64,000 bases of DNA from Marinilabilia salmonicolor (GCF_003003035.1 NZ_PVTS01000001.1:124001-188000), one strand, 5' to 3'. Positions 1-8,947 are shown, counted from the stretch's first letter. Translations and numbers: made by a program. The notes: generated by a model not told the origin, from the letters alone.

Positions 1-1
1 C

Positions 2-1165
2 TTGTTGGATCTGGCTGATAGCATGGTGGCAAAAACAGCCCTTTTGCTCAGCGCCAATAAAAAAGATCTGGAGCGAATGAAAGAGTCTGATCCTCGTTAT
101 GACAGACTTCAATTGACTGCTGAAAGAATTGAAGGTATTGCATCGGATATGCGTGATGTTGCCGGAATGAAAACCCCGCTTGGAGATGTTCTGGATGAGC
201 GGGAGATGCCATCCGGTTTGAAACTGAAAAAAGTGACTGTTCCCATCGGGGTGGTCGGGGTAATTTATGAGGCTCGTCCCAATGTTACTTTCGATGTCTT
301 TTCGTTGTGTTTTAAATCGGGGAATGTCTCCGTGCTGAAAGGCGGACAAGATGCCTGGCATTCCAATCTGGCCGCTGTGGGAATTATCCGTGAGTGTTTG
401 GCTTCACACTCTGTATCCTCTGATGTTATCCAGTTGTTGCCTCCCGACAGGGAAGCGGCACAGGATCTTATGCACGCCGATGGTTATGTGGATATGCTGA
501 TTCCACGAGGTTCTCAGGGATTGATTAATTCTGTTCGCAATGAATCGAAAATACCCGTAATTGAAACAGGTGCCGGGATTGTGCACACTTATGTGGATGC
601 TTCCGCAGACCTGGAGAAATCAAAAAAGGTAGTTTTTAATGCCAAGACCAGGAGGCCCAGCGTTTGTAATGCTCTTGACTGTTTGGTGCTGCATTCCGAT
701 CGTCTGGCAGACCTGCCCGGCATTGTGGCTGCTCTGGCTATGAAGAATGTTGCTATTGAAGCTGATGAACGGGCTTATGAGGCCCTTGAGTCTCACTATC
801 CCGGGAATCTCCTCCGGAAGGCTGATGACGATTCTTTTGGCACCGAATTTCTTGGGCTTAGGATGTCTGTTAAAGTGGTTGATGATATTGACCAGGCTTT
901 AAAGCATATTTCTTATTACAGTTCCAAGCATAGTGAAGCAATAATGGCTGAAGATGAGCAGGTAATTGCCCGCTTTTTTAATGAGGTGGACGCTGCAGCG
1001 GTGTATGCCAATACCTCCACAGCATTTACCGATGGGGCTCAATTCGGATTAGGTGCCGAAATCGGAATCAGTACCCAGAAACTTCATGCGCGCGGACCTA
1101 TGGGACTAAGGGAACTTACAAGTTACAAATGGCTGATTGAGAGTGATGGCGTAGTTCGCCCTTGA
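2..1165 (+). CDS. proA: Glutamate-5-semialdehyde dehydrogenase (gamma-glutamyl phosphate reductase), 5' end outside window
   Basis: Reduces gamma-glutamyl phosphate to glutamate-5-semialdehyde with NADPH in proline synthesis. The reading frame is open from the first bases; 387 residues are visible against about 415 for the family, so roughly 30 N-terminal residues lie upstream and the TTG at base 2 is not a real start. The family signatures [14 protein letters not shown] (around residue 83) and [13 protein letters not shown] are present, with the catalytic Cys at visible residue 222. The gene ends about 100 bp before the transcarbamylase gene on the same strand, so it belongs to the arginine/proline cluster. 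Identification is secure; only the start is missing. Confidence 0.95.
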   Translation: MLDLADSMVAKTALLLSANKKDLERMKESDPRYDRLQLTAERIEGIASDMRDVAGMKTPLGDVLDEREMPSGLKLKKVTVPIGVVGVIYEARPNVTFDVFSLCFKSGNVSVLKGGQDAWHSNLAAVGIIRECLASHSVSSDVIQLLPPDREAAQDLMHADGYVDMLIPRGSQGLINSVRNESKIPVIETGAGIVHTYVDASADLEKSKKVVFNAKTRRPSVCNALDCLVLHSDRLADLPGIVAALAMKNVAIEADERAYEALESHYPGNLLRKADDDSFGTEFLGLRMSVKVVDDIDQALKHISYYSSKHSEAIMAEDEQVIARFFNEVDAAAVYANTSTAFTDGAQFGLGAEIGISTQKLHARGPMGLRELTSYKWLIESDGVVRP

Positions 1166-1266
1166 GGCACTCAGATTTAATTCCACAACCCGAAACTCGG
1201 AACGGAACCCAGAACCCCAAACCCCAAACCCAACAACTCTTAAACAGCTACTTACACAATAAAAAT
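1166..1266 (+). repeat. C/A-rich low-complexity spacer between proA and the transcarbamylase gene
   Basis: This 101-bp spacer has many AACCC/GAACC units (about 1186-1250), almost G-free on this strand. The reading frame runs through it, which gives a false 35-residue N-terminal extension to the downstream protein. It resembles the CCTCTAACC-type degenerate repeats at 33834-33912. No function can be assigned. Confidence 0.5.
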
Positions 1267-2214
1267 ATGAGAAGATTTCTTACACCGTCGGACATCGGCG
1301 ATTTGAACCAGGCTTTGAAAGAGGCAGCAGAAGTAAAAAAGAATCCTTATGCACATCAGCATTTGGGAAAAAATAAAACAGCAGTGCTGATCTTTTTTAA
1401 TTCAAGTCTTCGCACCCGTTTGAGTACTCAAAAAGCAGCTACCAATTTAGGTATGAATGTTATTGTTTTGGATATCAATAAAGATGGATGGCAGCTGGAG
1501 ACAGAGACAGGGGTGATTATGGACGGCGATAAACCTGAGCATATCCGGGAGGCTGTTCCGGTGATTGGTCAATATTGCGATATTATTGGAGTAAGGTCTT
1601 TTGCCCGGTTCGAGAATAAAGAGGAAGACTACAGTGAAAAGATTCTTAATCAGTTTATTGAGCTCTCCGGTCGTCCCGTTATCAGTATGGAGTCGGCTAC
1701 GCGTCATCCGCTTCAGGCATTTGCAGATCTGGTGACTATTGAGGAGCATCGTTCAGACAAGCGCCCAAAGGTAGTGCTTACCTGGGCTCCGCATCCTAAA
1801 GCGTTACCTCAGGCGGTTCCCAATTCTTTTGTGGAGTGGATGAAAGTGGCTGATGTGGACCTGACTGTTACTCATCCGAAAGGCTACGAGCTGGCACCTG
1901 AGTTCATGGAAGGTGTTCATGTGGAATACGACCAGAAAAAAGCTTTTGAAGGTGCCGATTTTATTTATGCAAAAAGCTGGGCAAGCTTTTCGGAGTATGG
2001 CAAAGTGCTCTCCACCGATCGCTCCTGGACAGTGAATGAAGAAAAAATGGCACTGACCAACAATGCGAAGTTTATGCACTGTCTTCCGGTGCGCCGGAAT
2101 ATGGTGGTTACCGATGGTGTGATTGAAAGTCCCGATTCCATTGTTATTCAGGAAGCCGCCAATCGTGTGGTCTCTGCTCAGACTGTTTTGAAGCGTATGC
2201 TTGAATCATTGTAA
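1267..2214 (+). CDS. argF': N-succinylornithine carbamoyltransferase (SOTCase)
   Basis: Transfers the carbamoyl group of carbamoyl phosphate to N-succinylornithine in the Bacteroidota arginine pathway. I chose ATG 1267 (315 aa) because the longer frame from 1162 only adds residues coded by a low-complexity spacer, and MRRFLTPSD matches the known N-terminus of the Bacteroides enzyme. The carbamoyl-phosphate motif SSLRTR (residues 46-51), HPLQAF and HCLPVRRN are visible. Residue 90 is Pro in GDKPEHI; that position is Pro in characterised SOTCase and Glu in N-acetylornithine transcarbamylase, so the succinyl substrate is favoured. The stop codon TAA is the first triplet of a repeat element (2212-2418). 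Confidence 0.93.
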   Translation: MRRFLTPSDIGDLNQALKEAAEVKKNPYAHQHLGKNKTAVLIFFNSSLRTRLSTQKAATNLGMNVIVLDINKDGWQLETETGVIMDGDKPEHIREAVPVIGQYCDIIGVRSFARFENKEEDYSEKILNQFIELSGRPVISMESATRHPLQAFADLVTIEEHRSDKRPKVVLTWAPHPKALPQAVPNSFVEWMKVADVDLTVTHPKGYELAPEFMEGVHVEYDQKKAFEGADFIYAKSWASFSEYGKVLSTDRSWTVNEEKMALTNNAKFMHCLPVRRNMVVTDGVIESPDSIVIQEAANRVVSAQTVLKRMLESL

Positions 2215-2418
2215 TTAGTGTTTGTCTATAAAGTCCAACTTCTGCGTTGTTGCTCAAAATATAGATCCTCATCCCGATTGTGCTTTTTGTTGTTTTTTTG
2301 TTCAAAAAACCTTACAAAAGCTACTTCGGGACTGTGGTTTATATTTTTCACACGCCTTGAATTTGAACTTTCTATCTTAAACACGTGAAAAACGCTTAGT
2401 TTATGGACAGACTAATTA
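2212..2418 (+). repeat. MITE-like element, copy 1, with imperfect terminal inverted repeats
   Basis: The left end (2212-2232, TAATTAGTGTTTGTCTATAAA) and right end (2400-2418, TTTATGGACAGACTAATTA) are imperfect inverted repeats. The same two distinguishable ends, one continuing as ATAAAGT and the other as ATAAACTAAG, occur in opposite order at 22999-23175. The left end overlaps the stop codon of the preceding gene. No ORF is seen inside. Mobility is inferred, not shown. Confidence 0.55.
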
Positions 2419-2569
2419 GTGCTTACCCGAAAAGTCCAATTTCTGTGATAATTAGGGTGTGTAATACCATTGTTTAAAATCTATTGCACACCTTGAATTT
2501 CTGAAAATAGTTATTTAAGAAAGTAAACTCCTTGATTTTCAAATAGGACAAGCCTTGAATTTGAACTTT
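2354..2569 (+). repeat. 18-bp direct repeat pair around argB upstream region
   Basis: GCCTTGAATTTGAACTTT occurs perfectly at 2354-2371 and 2552-2569, and a shorter relative (CACCTTGAATTTCTGAA) lies near 2485. AAAGTCCAA(C/T)TTCTG is likewise present near 2230 and near 2432. The 422-bp gap between the transcarbamylase gene and argB therefore looks like two degenerate tandem copies of the same intergenic sequence. No promoter was found with confidence. Confidence 0.5.
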
Positions 2570-2636
2570 TCGAATCTGGCACTCAGGAAAAACCTGGTTT
2601 TCTTGATGGCATTAATTGTAAAAAAAATAAGGAATT

Positions 2637-3413
2637 ATGGATCAAAAACTTACTATAGTTAAAGTCGGAGGGAAAGTTCTGGAGAGTCCGGAGACGCTTC
2701 ACGATTTTTTGGAAGATTTCTCTGCCCTGCCCGGACCAAAAGTTTTGGTGCATGGAGGAGGCCGCTCTGCCACTACCATGGCCAAACGCCTCGGCATAGA
2801 AACTAAAATGGTGGAAGGCCGGCGTATAACTGATGAGGATATGTTGGAGGTGGTAACCATGGTCTATGGAGGCCTGGTGAATAAAACGGTAGTGGCAGGA
2901 CTGCAGGCTATGGATATCAATGCGATGGGGATTACTGGTGCTGACCTGAATCTTATTAAAGCCCATAAACGTACCGGGTCCGATGTTGATTACGGTTTTG
3001 TGGGTGATGTGGATGAGGTAAATATCTCACCCGTTATTCCTTTGTTGAAGCAGGGGATTGTTCCTGTGATTGCTCCACTCACACACGATGGGCAGGGGAC
3101 ACTTTTGAATACCAATGCCGATACCATTGCTTCATCACTGGCTGTGGGGTTTTCTGAAGTAATGGAGACCCGCCTGATGTTTTGTTTTGAAAAGCCGGGT
3201 GTGCTTATCAATCCGGATGATGATACTTCTGTGATTCCCTTTCTTAACCGTGAGCTGTTTAATATGTATCGCAATGAGGGAATTATCTCTGAGGGAATGG
3301 TTCCCAAACTGGAAAATGGTTTTGCCTCACTGGGAAATGGTGTGGCAGAGGTGGTAATTACCAATACTGAAGGTTTATCCGTTCCGGGTAGCGGAACTAC
3401 CCTGGGTGAATAG
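2637..3413 (+). CDS. argB: N-acetyl/N-succinylglutamate kinase
   Basis: Phosphorylates the N-acylated glutamate in arginine synthesis (amino acid kinase fold). The 258-residue protein has the N-terminal KVGGKVLE phosphate-binding segment (residues 9-16), the glycine loop VHGGGRS (about 38-44) and the C-terminal segment with LENGFASLGNG, giving a normal length for the family. Because the neighbouring transcarbamylase is of the succinylornithine type, the natural substrate may be N-succinylglutamate; the sequence of ArgB alone does not decide this. It ends 85 bp before the chosen start of the deacylase gene. Confidence 0.93.
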   Translation: MDQKLTIVKVGGKVLESPETLHDFLEDFSALPGPKVLVHGGGRSATTMAKRLGIETKMVEGRRITDEDMLEVVTMVYGGLVNKTVVAGLQAMDINAMGITGADLNLIKAHKRTGSDVDYGFVGDVDEVNISPVIPLLKQGIVPVIAPLTHDGQGTLLNTNADTIASSLAVGFSEVMETRLMFCFEKPGVLINPDDDTSVIPFLNRELFNMYRNEGIISEGMVPKLENGFASLGNGVAEVVITNTEGLSVPGSGTTLGE

Positions 3414-3444
3414 TTTTAGAGATTTTATTAATTGTTGTTATGGC

Positions 3445-3493
3445 AATGTTATCCGATTTTTTAAACCTCTGACTTCTAAAAATCTAACGATCT
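3445..3493 (+). repeat. 49-bp dispersed repeat, copy 1
   Basis: This segment aligns without gaps to 12685-12733 (41 of 49 bases identical by hand count), sharing ACTTCTAAAAATC and AACGATCT; its first half also matches 33834-33861. It sits directly before the argE start, so the frame upstream of ATG 3499 is repeat sequence, not coding. Confidence 0.6.
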
Positions 3494-3498
3494 GTTAT

Positions 3499-4569
3499 AT
3501 GTCACAAGATCCCTTTGTTTCCGAATCCATAGAGTTGTTGAAAAAAATGGTAGCCACTCCCTCTTTAAGCAGAGAAGAGGGGGCTGTTGCCGATATTTTC
3601 GAGCAGTATCTGAAGTCGTTCGGACTCAGTCCTGAAAGAAATGGGAATAATGTCTGGGTAAAGACCGCCGGCTTCTCGGCGGAGAAACCAACCATTCTGC
3701 TTAATTCTCATTTGGATACAGTCAAACCCTCCTCTGCATGGAAGTATCCTCCTTTTGTTGCTACTGACCCGGGCGATCGCATTATCGGACTGGGAAGCAA
3801 TGATGCCGGAGCCTCGGTAGTTGCTCTGCTGGCAGCTTTCAGGAAGTTGGAACAGTCGTCACAACCTTATAATCTGATTTTTTCTGCCACCGCTGAAGAG
3901 GAAGTCTCCGGGGACGGGGGAGTCGCTTCCATTCTGAAAGAATTGGGACCAATCGATCTTGGCATCGTTGGTGAGCCTACTCAAATGCAAATGGCTGTAG
4001 CTGAGAAGGGGCTGATGGTCATTGATGGTGAAGTGGCTGGTCGGAGCGGGCATGCCGCACGGGATGAGGGTTTAAATGCTATTTATGAGGCACTTCCTGT
4101 GCTGGAGTGGTTTCGAACCTATCAGTTTCCTGAACAGTCAGAGTTTTTGGGACCTGTTAAAATGACCGTTACCGGTGTTGAGTCCGGTTCGCAACACAAT
4201 GTTGTTCCCGATGTTTGTAAGTTTATGGTTGATGTCAGGGTTAATGAATTCTACCGCAATGAAGAACTTTTTCAATTGATTCAGAAGAAGGTGAACTGTA
4301 GGCTGCAGGCACGTTCATTTCGGTTGAACAGTTCCTCCATTCCTGTTGATCATCCTTTTGTGATTCGTGGAGAGCAACTGGGACTTCAAAAATACGGTTC
4401 TCCTACTACTTCAGATCAGGCACGCCTGCCGTTTACCACTGTTAAAATCGGTCCCGGAGATTCTGCCAGATCGCATACTGCTGATGAGTTTATTTACAAA
4501 AAAGAGATAGCTGAAGGGGTGGATTTGTATCTCCATTTACTGGATGGATTGAATATTAATTCAATTTAA
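3499..4569 (+). CDS. argE: N-acyl(succinyl/acetyl)ornithine or -citrulline deacylase, M20 family
   Basis: Zinc-dependent M20 amidohydrolase that removes the acyl group late in arginine synthesis. In pathways where the transcarbamylase acts on the acylated substrate, the deacylase substrate is acylcitrulline, so N-succinylcitrulline is the likely substrate here. ATG 3499 (356 aa) was chosen because the 31 residues upstream are coded by a dispersed repeat and resemble nothing in the family. Metal ligands and catalytic residues are visible: HLDTVKP, GSNDAGAS, AEEEVSGDGG, GEPT, the dimer His in GRSGHAA, and the final His in SHTADEF. The 331-bp gap before argH suggests a separate transcription start for argH or a long leader. 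Confidence 0.9.
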   Translation: MSQDPFVSESIELLKKMVATPSLSREEGAVADIFEQYLKSFGLSPERNGNNVWVKTAGFSAEKPTILLNSHLDTVKPSSAWKYPPFVATDPGDRIIGLGSNDAGASVVALLAAFRKLEQSSQPYNLIFSATAEEEVSGDGGVASILKELGPIDLGIVGEPTQMQMAVAEKGLMVIDGEVAGRSGHAARDEGLNAIYEALPVLEWFRTYQFPEQSEFLGPVKMTVTGVESGSQHNVVPDVCKFMVDVRVNEFYRNEELFQLIQKKVNCRLQARSFRLNSSSIPVDHPFVIRGEQLGLQKYGSPTTSDQARLPFTTVKIGPGDSARSHTADEFIYKKEIAEGVDLYLHLLDGLNINSI

Positions 4570-4900
4570 AATGAGTAAAAATAAAATGAACGTGTTGATT
4601 ATTTTCCTTTTCAATACATGATTTTTAAAATATTCGCTTATTTTTGTGACGCTTTCGACTTTTTGGTTGCAAATTGGGTGAAAACTGTAAGTGTATTCCC
4701 CTTGTTCTAAAAATGAATAATATGCACTCTTGTTCCCGGTCGAAAGCATTCAAGGGGTTTTGCTAAGAGATGCTTTGACCTTGCTTATTTTTGAATAATG
4801 CAGTCCTTCTAAAAGCGGGTCTCTTCCTGCTAAAGGAATGCATGTTGTGTGGGTTTCACTTCTTATATAAAGGTTTATTTTCTTGCTAATGCTATAGTTT
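4570..4900 (+). other. Intergenic region argE-argH
   Basis: No ORF of credible codon use, RNA gene or strong hairpin seen. One -7-like box TATTTTTG lies at 4639-4646, but no TTTG is found 19-21 bp upstream, so it is only a weak promoter candidate for argH. Confidence 0.4.
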
Positions 4901-6235
4901 ATGAAGCTTTGGGATAAAGGTATTGATACTGATAAAAAGATAGAGTCGTTTACCATTGGTAAAGACAGGGAACTGGATTTGTTTCTGGCTCCTTTTGATA
5001 TTGCCGGGACGATGGCACATTCCATGATGTTGAAGGAGGTGGGATTGCTGAGTGAGGAGGATCTTCAGGCGTTGATCCCCGAGCTGAAGAAGATGTATAA
5101 AAATGCACAGGAAGGCGGCTTCGAGATTGAAGAGGGGATTGAAGATGTGCATTCGCAGGTTGAATTGTTGCTTACCCGTGAGCTTGGAGATACCGGAAAG
5201 AAGGTGCACAGCGGACGTTCCAGAAATGATCAGGTTTTACTTGATTTAAAGTTGTTTGCCCGTGACGGAATTATGAAAGTGACCAGGGCTGTGGAAGACC
5301 TTTTTGATGTTCTGCAAAAGCGTAGTGATGCCCATAAAGATGATCTGCTTCCGGGATATACCCATTTGCAGGTGGCTATGCCATCTTCTTTTGGTCTTTG
5401 GTTTGGGGCTTATGCCGAGAGCCTGGTGGACGATTTGCACTTTTTACAGGCTGCCTGGCGGGTTGTCAATCAAAATCCTCTTGGTGCCGCGGCAGGATAT
5501 GGAAATTCTTTTCCTTTGGATCGGGGGCTTACAACTCGCTTACTGGGGTTTGATGACCTTAGTTACAACGTGGTTTACGCTCAGATGGGAAGGGGGAAAA
5601 TGGAACGGTTGGTGGCCATGGCTCTGTCGTCGATCGCATCTACCCTATCGCGACTGGCCATGGATGCCTGTTTGTATATGAGTCAGAACTTCGGATTTGT
5701 AAAATTGCCGGATGCCTTTACCACTGGATCCAGTATTATGCCGCATAAAAAGAACCCTGATGTCTTTGAATTGTTGCGGGCAAGGTGCAATAAGCTTATG
5801 GATGTTCCCAATCAGATTGCCATGATAACAGGCAATTTGCCTTCAGGGTACTTCAGGGATATGCAGATTACCAAAGAGGTGTTTATTCCTGCCTTTGAGG
5901 ATGTCCTCAGTTGTATTGACCTGATGACTACGGCGGTCTCCAAAATGGAGATTTCCAAAGATATAATGAAAGACGAACGTTACAAATATGCCTTTAGTGT
6001 GGAAGAGGTAAACCGCCGTGTGCTTTCGGGAATGACTTTTCGGGATGCCTACAAGCAGGTGGGGATGGAAATAGAAAAGGGTGAGTTTTTGCCTGATACC
6101 TCTGTAGTGAACCACACTCACGAGGGGAGTATTGGTAACCTGTGCAACGCGGAGATAAAGGATAAGATGAAACAGGTAGTTGCCGGTTTTCAATTTGAGC
6201 GTGTGCAGGATGCTATGAATAAATTACTTACATGA
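4901..6235 (+). CDS. argH: Argininosuccinate lyase
   Basis: Cleaves argininosuccinate to arginine and fumarate. The 444-residue protein carries HSGRSRNDQV (around residue 105), the TxLQ-type TH motif in YTHLQVAMP, and the fumarase/aspartase superfamily signature GSSIMPHKKNPD with the catalytic Ser loop (around residues 281-292). Length is normal. Only 20 bp separate it from the citrate synthase gene downstream, so the two are probably co-transcribed. Confidence 0.95.
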   Translation: MKLWDKGIDTDKKIESFTIGKDRELDLFLAPFDIAGTMAHSMMLKEVGLLSEEDLQALIPELKKMYKNAQEGGFEIEEGIEDVHSQVELLLTRELGDTGKKVHSGRSRNDQVLLDLKLFARDGIMKVTRAVEDLFDVLQKRSDAHKDDLLPGYTHLQVAMPSSFGLWFGAYAESLVDDLHFLQAAWRVVNQNPLGAAAGYGNSFPLDRGLTTRLLGFDDLSYNVVYAQMGRGKMERLVAMALSSIASTLSRLAMDACLYMSQNFGFVKLPDAFTTGSSIMPHKKNPDVFELLRARCNKLMDVPNQIAMITGNLPSGYFRDMQITKEVFIPAFEDVLSCIDLMTTAVSKMEISKDIMKDERYKYAFSVEEVNRRVLSGMTFRDAYKQVGMEIEKGEFLPDTSVVNHTHEGSIGNLCNAEIKDKMKQVVAGFQFERVQDAMNKLLT

Positions 6236-6255
6236 TTAACCTAAAAACTTAAAAT

Positions 6256-7599
6256 ATGGCCTTTTTGAATGAATTTGCAAAAGCCTCTGTTCAGTCGTGC
6301 GAGATCGACAAGGAGTTGTATCTGAAATACAATGTGAAAAGAGGATTGAGAAATGCTGATTTCTCGGGTGTTCTTGTTGGACTTACCAATATTGGTGATG
6401 TGGTGGGGTATAACAAGGATGACAAGGGAAACATCATCCCGGCTCACGGAGAACTTTATTATCGCGGCGTTGAACTTAAGGATCTTTGCAGAGGATTTCA
6501 GGAAGATAAAAGACATGGCTTCGAAGAGGCCGCCTATCTGTTGCTGTCGGGAAAGTTGCCTGATAAAAGTCAGTTAAGAACCTTCAGCAATCAACTGGCA
6601 AGGGAGCGTGAGCTTCCCGATTTCTTCTCCAAAAACATGATTTTATCCCTGCGCGGTCGTTGCGTAATGAATATGCTGGCCCGTTCGGTGCTTGGATTAT
6701 ATACTGCCGACGATGAGGCAGAGAACTATTCTCCCGAGAATCTCCTGAAACAGTCCATGAGTCTGATCGCCAAATTTCCGGTTATTGTGGCTTATGCTTA
6801 CTTTGGGATGAGACATTCTTATCAGCAGAAGTCTCTTATTATTCGCCACCCACAGCCTGAGCTAAGCGCTGCAGAGAACTTCCTTTACATGCTTAAGGGA
6901 AAGAAATATACCAAGCTGGAGGCCGACTTGCTGGATCTCTCTTTGGTGTTGCATGCTGAGCATGGTGGTGGTAACAATTCTTCTTTTACTACCCGTGTGG
7001 TGAGTTCTGCACAAACGGATACCTACTCTGCTATTGCCGCTGCTCTTGGCTCTCTCAAAGGTGGATTGCACGGGGGGGCCAACCTGAAAGTGATTAACAT
7101 GATGGATAACATCAAACAAAATGTTAAAAACTGGGAGGATGAAAAAGAGGTAGCTGCCTATCTGGAGAAGATCCTGAACAAGAAAGCTTATGACGGAACA
7201 GGTAAAATTTATGGAATTGGTCACGCGATTTATACCCTTTCTGATCCGCGGGCCATTTTGCTTAAAGAAAAAGCTGAGGAACTTGCCATAGAAAAAAACC
7301 GTCTGAAAGAGTTTAACTTGTATGCTATGATCGAACGTCTGGCGCCGGAAGTATTCTATAATTTCAAGGGTTCCGGTTCAAAAACTGTTTGTGCCAATGT
7401 GGATTTCTATTCAGGGTTTGTTTATCAGTGTCTGGAAATTCCGGAAGAAATATATACGCCCATCTTTGCTGTGGCACGAATTGCCGGATGGTGTGCTCAC
7501 CGTATTGAAGAGGTGACCTGCTCAAGTCGTCGTATTATTCGACCTGCATATAAAGCGGTTTATCCACGTCTGAAATATACATACATGAAGGATCGATAG
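6256..7599 (+). CDS. gltA: Citrate (Si)-synthase family protein
   Basis: Condenses acetyl-CoA with oxaloacetate. The 447-residue protein has the three catalytic positions of the family: His in LHAEHGGGNN, His in GIGHAIYTLSDPRA and Asp in NVDFYSGF, plus GGLHGGAN. It is of the short-motif form widespread in anaerobic Bacteroidota rather than the E. coli hexameric type; a 2-methylcitrate synthase role cannot be excluded from sequence alone. Its place 20 bp after argH suggests it feeds 2-oxoglutarate into glutamate and arginine synthesis. Confidence 0.88.
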   Translation: MAFLNEFAKASVQSCEIDKELYLKYNVKRGLRNADFSGVLVGLTNIGDVVGYNKDDKGNIIPAHGELYYRGVELKDLCRGFQEDKRHGFEEAAYLLLSGKLPDKSQLRTFSNQLARERELPDFFSKNMILSLRGRCVMNMLARSVLGLYTADDEAENYSPENLLKQSMSLIAKFPVIVAYAYFGMRHSYQQKSLIIRHPQPELSAAENFLYMLKGKKYTKLEADLLDLSLVLHAEHGGGNNSSFTTRVVSSAQTDTYSAIAAALGSLKGGLHGGANLKVINMMDNIKQNVKNWEDEKEVAAYLEKILNKKAYDGTGKIYGIGHAIYTLSDPRAILLKEKAEELAIEKNRLKEFNLYAMIERLAPEVFYNFKGSGSKTVCANVDFYSGFVYQCLEIPEEIYTPIFAVARIAGWCAHRIEEVTCSSRRIIRPAYKAVYPRLKYTYMKDR

Positions 7600-7730
7600 G
7601 CGGATTGATCTATTCGGGTAACTGGTTTATATCGACAATAAAAAATGAATAAAATACACATATATTCTGTATGGATGCAATAAATATTCATAAATGTTTA
7701 TTTTGCTGTGCCTTAATGCGAAATATTTGC

Positions 7731-7738
7731 TAATTTTG
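7731..7738 (+). promoter_or_regulatory. Candidate -7 box of a carA promoter
   Basis: TAATTTTG fits the Bacteroidota TAnnTTTG box. The nearest TTTTG upstream is at 7701-7705, a spacing of about 25 bp, longer than the usual 19-21, so the -33 element is not convincing. It would start a transcript of about 100 nt leader that includes the hairpin at 7759-7797. Confidence 0.4.
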
Positions 7739-7758
7739 TAACCAACCAAGCCCTTGCG

Positions 7759-7797
7759 AAATGCATTTGCCCTGTTTATGAGGTAAATGCATTTTTT
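7759..7797 (+). terminator. Leader hairpin before carA (terminator or attenuator)
   Basis: Bases 7759-7771 pair with 7782-7794 (13 bp, one G-U) around a 10-nt loop and are followed by a T run (7792-7797). It lies 160 bp after the citrate synthase stop and 44 bp before the carA start. It may end the argH-gltA transcript, or, if the -7 box at 7731 is real, attenuate carA. Confidence 0.6.
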
Positions 7798-7840
7798 ACG
7801 GAAGGAAATAAGCGTTTGACTTTTAAAGAATAAGTGAAGT

Positions 7841-8929
7841 ATGTCTGAATTTAAACCTATCAGATTGGTTCTGGAAGACGGGACTGTTTTTAAAGGAAAA
7901 TCTTTTGGATATCACAAGGCGGTTGCCGGTGAGGTGGTGTTCAATACAGCAATGACGGGGTATCCCGAAAGCCTCACAGATCCCTCTTACGAAGGACAAA
8001 TACTTGTCTCAACGTATCCGCTGGTAGGTAACTACGGAGTTCCCAAAGATGACAAAGAGGATGGGATACCAAAGTTTTTCGAGTCTGACCGTATTCATGT
8101 CTCAGGGTTTGTAATTTCAGATTACTCTATCGATTTCAGCCACTGGAATGCACAAAGTAGTCTTGGAGAATGGCTGAAAAAAAATAAAGTCCCCGGAATT
8201 TTCGGAATTGACACCCGGGCGCTGACAAAAATACTGAGGGAGAAAGGAACCATGCTCGGAAAGATTGAGACCGATGAAGAGCAGATTGATTTTTATGATC
8301 CCAATAAAGACAACCTGGTTGCCAAAGTGAGCACCAAAGAGAAGGTGACTTATGGCAACGGAAAACATAAGGTGGTGTTGGTTGATACGGGTGGTAAATA
8401 CAATATTATCAGGTGCCTTTTGAAACGGGATACAACCATTACTATGGTTCCATGGGATTATGATTTTAATAATGATGATTTTGACGGCATCATGCTGGCT
8501 AACGGTCCGGGAGATCCACAAATGTGCGAGGCCACCATCGGAAATATTCGTAAGGCTTTAAAAGGTAATAAACCCATTTTTGGTATTTGTCTGGGTAACC
8601 AGCTTTTGGGGACTGCAGCAGGTGGTTCTACTCATAAACTAAAATACGGTCACCGGGCGCACAATCATCCGGTTATTAAAGTAGGTACCGGAACCTGTTA
8701 CATTACCAGTCAGAACCATGGGTTTGTATTGGATACTGATTCATTAAGCAGCGACTGGGAACCACTTTTTGTGAATATCAATGACGAAACCAATGAAGGA
8801 ATAAGGCATAAAACAAAACCATTCTTTTCAACGCAGTTTCACCCCGAAGCATCCAGTGGTCCCACAGATACCGAATTTCTTTTTGATGATTTTGTGGATC
8901 TGATAAAGAAATCGAAAGGAGAGAAATAG
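7841..8929 (+). CDS. carA: Carbamoyl-phosphate synthase small (glutaminase) subunit
   Basis: Releases ammonia from glutamine for carbamoyl phosphate made by the CarB subunit, feeding arginine and pyrimidine synthesis. The 362-residue protein has the N-terminal CPSase_sm domain (LVLEDGTVFKGKSFG, TGYPESLTDPSYEGQ) and the class I glutaminase triad: Cys in GICLGNQLL, and His and Glu in QFHPEASSGP. Length is typical. A strong terminator follows directly, so carB is not in this transcript and is not in the window. Confidence 0.95.
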   Translation: MSEFKPIRLVLEDGTVFKGKSFGYHKAVAGEVVFNTAMTGYPESLTDPSYEGQILVSTYPLVGNYGVPKDDKEDGIPKFFESDRIHVSGFVISDYSIDFSHWNAQSSLGEWLKKNKVPGIFGIDTRALTKILREKGTMLGKIETDEEQIDFYDPNKDNLVAKVSTKEKVTYGNGKHKVVLVDTGGKYNIIRCLLKRDTTITMVPWDYDFNNDDFDGIMLANGPGDPQMCEATIGNIRKALKGNKPIFGICLGNQLLGTAAGGSTHKLKYGHRAHNHPVIKVGTGTCYITSQNHGFVLDTDSLSSDWEPLFVNINDETNEGIRHKTKPFFSTQFHPEASSGPTDTEFLFDDFVDLIKKSKGEK

Positions 8930-8947
8930 AAAAAATACTTAAAGGAC

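Noticed and set aside
1162-1266. N-terminal extension of the transcarbamylase from the upstream ATG at 1162
   Set aside because: The 35 added residues come from a C/A-rich low-complexity spacer and match nothing in the family; ATG 1267 gives the standard length and N-terminus.
3406-3498. Extended argE start overlapping argB
   Set aside because: The extension is coded by a dispersed repeat that also occurs in a gene-free region (12685-12733).
4639-4646. Promoter for argH at TATTTTTG
   Set aside because: No -33 element at the right distance and about 250 bp from the start; kept only as a note.
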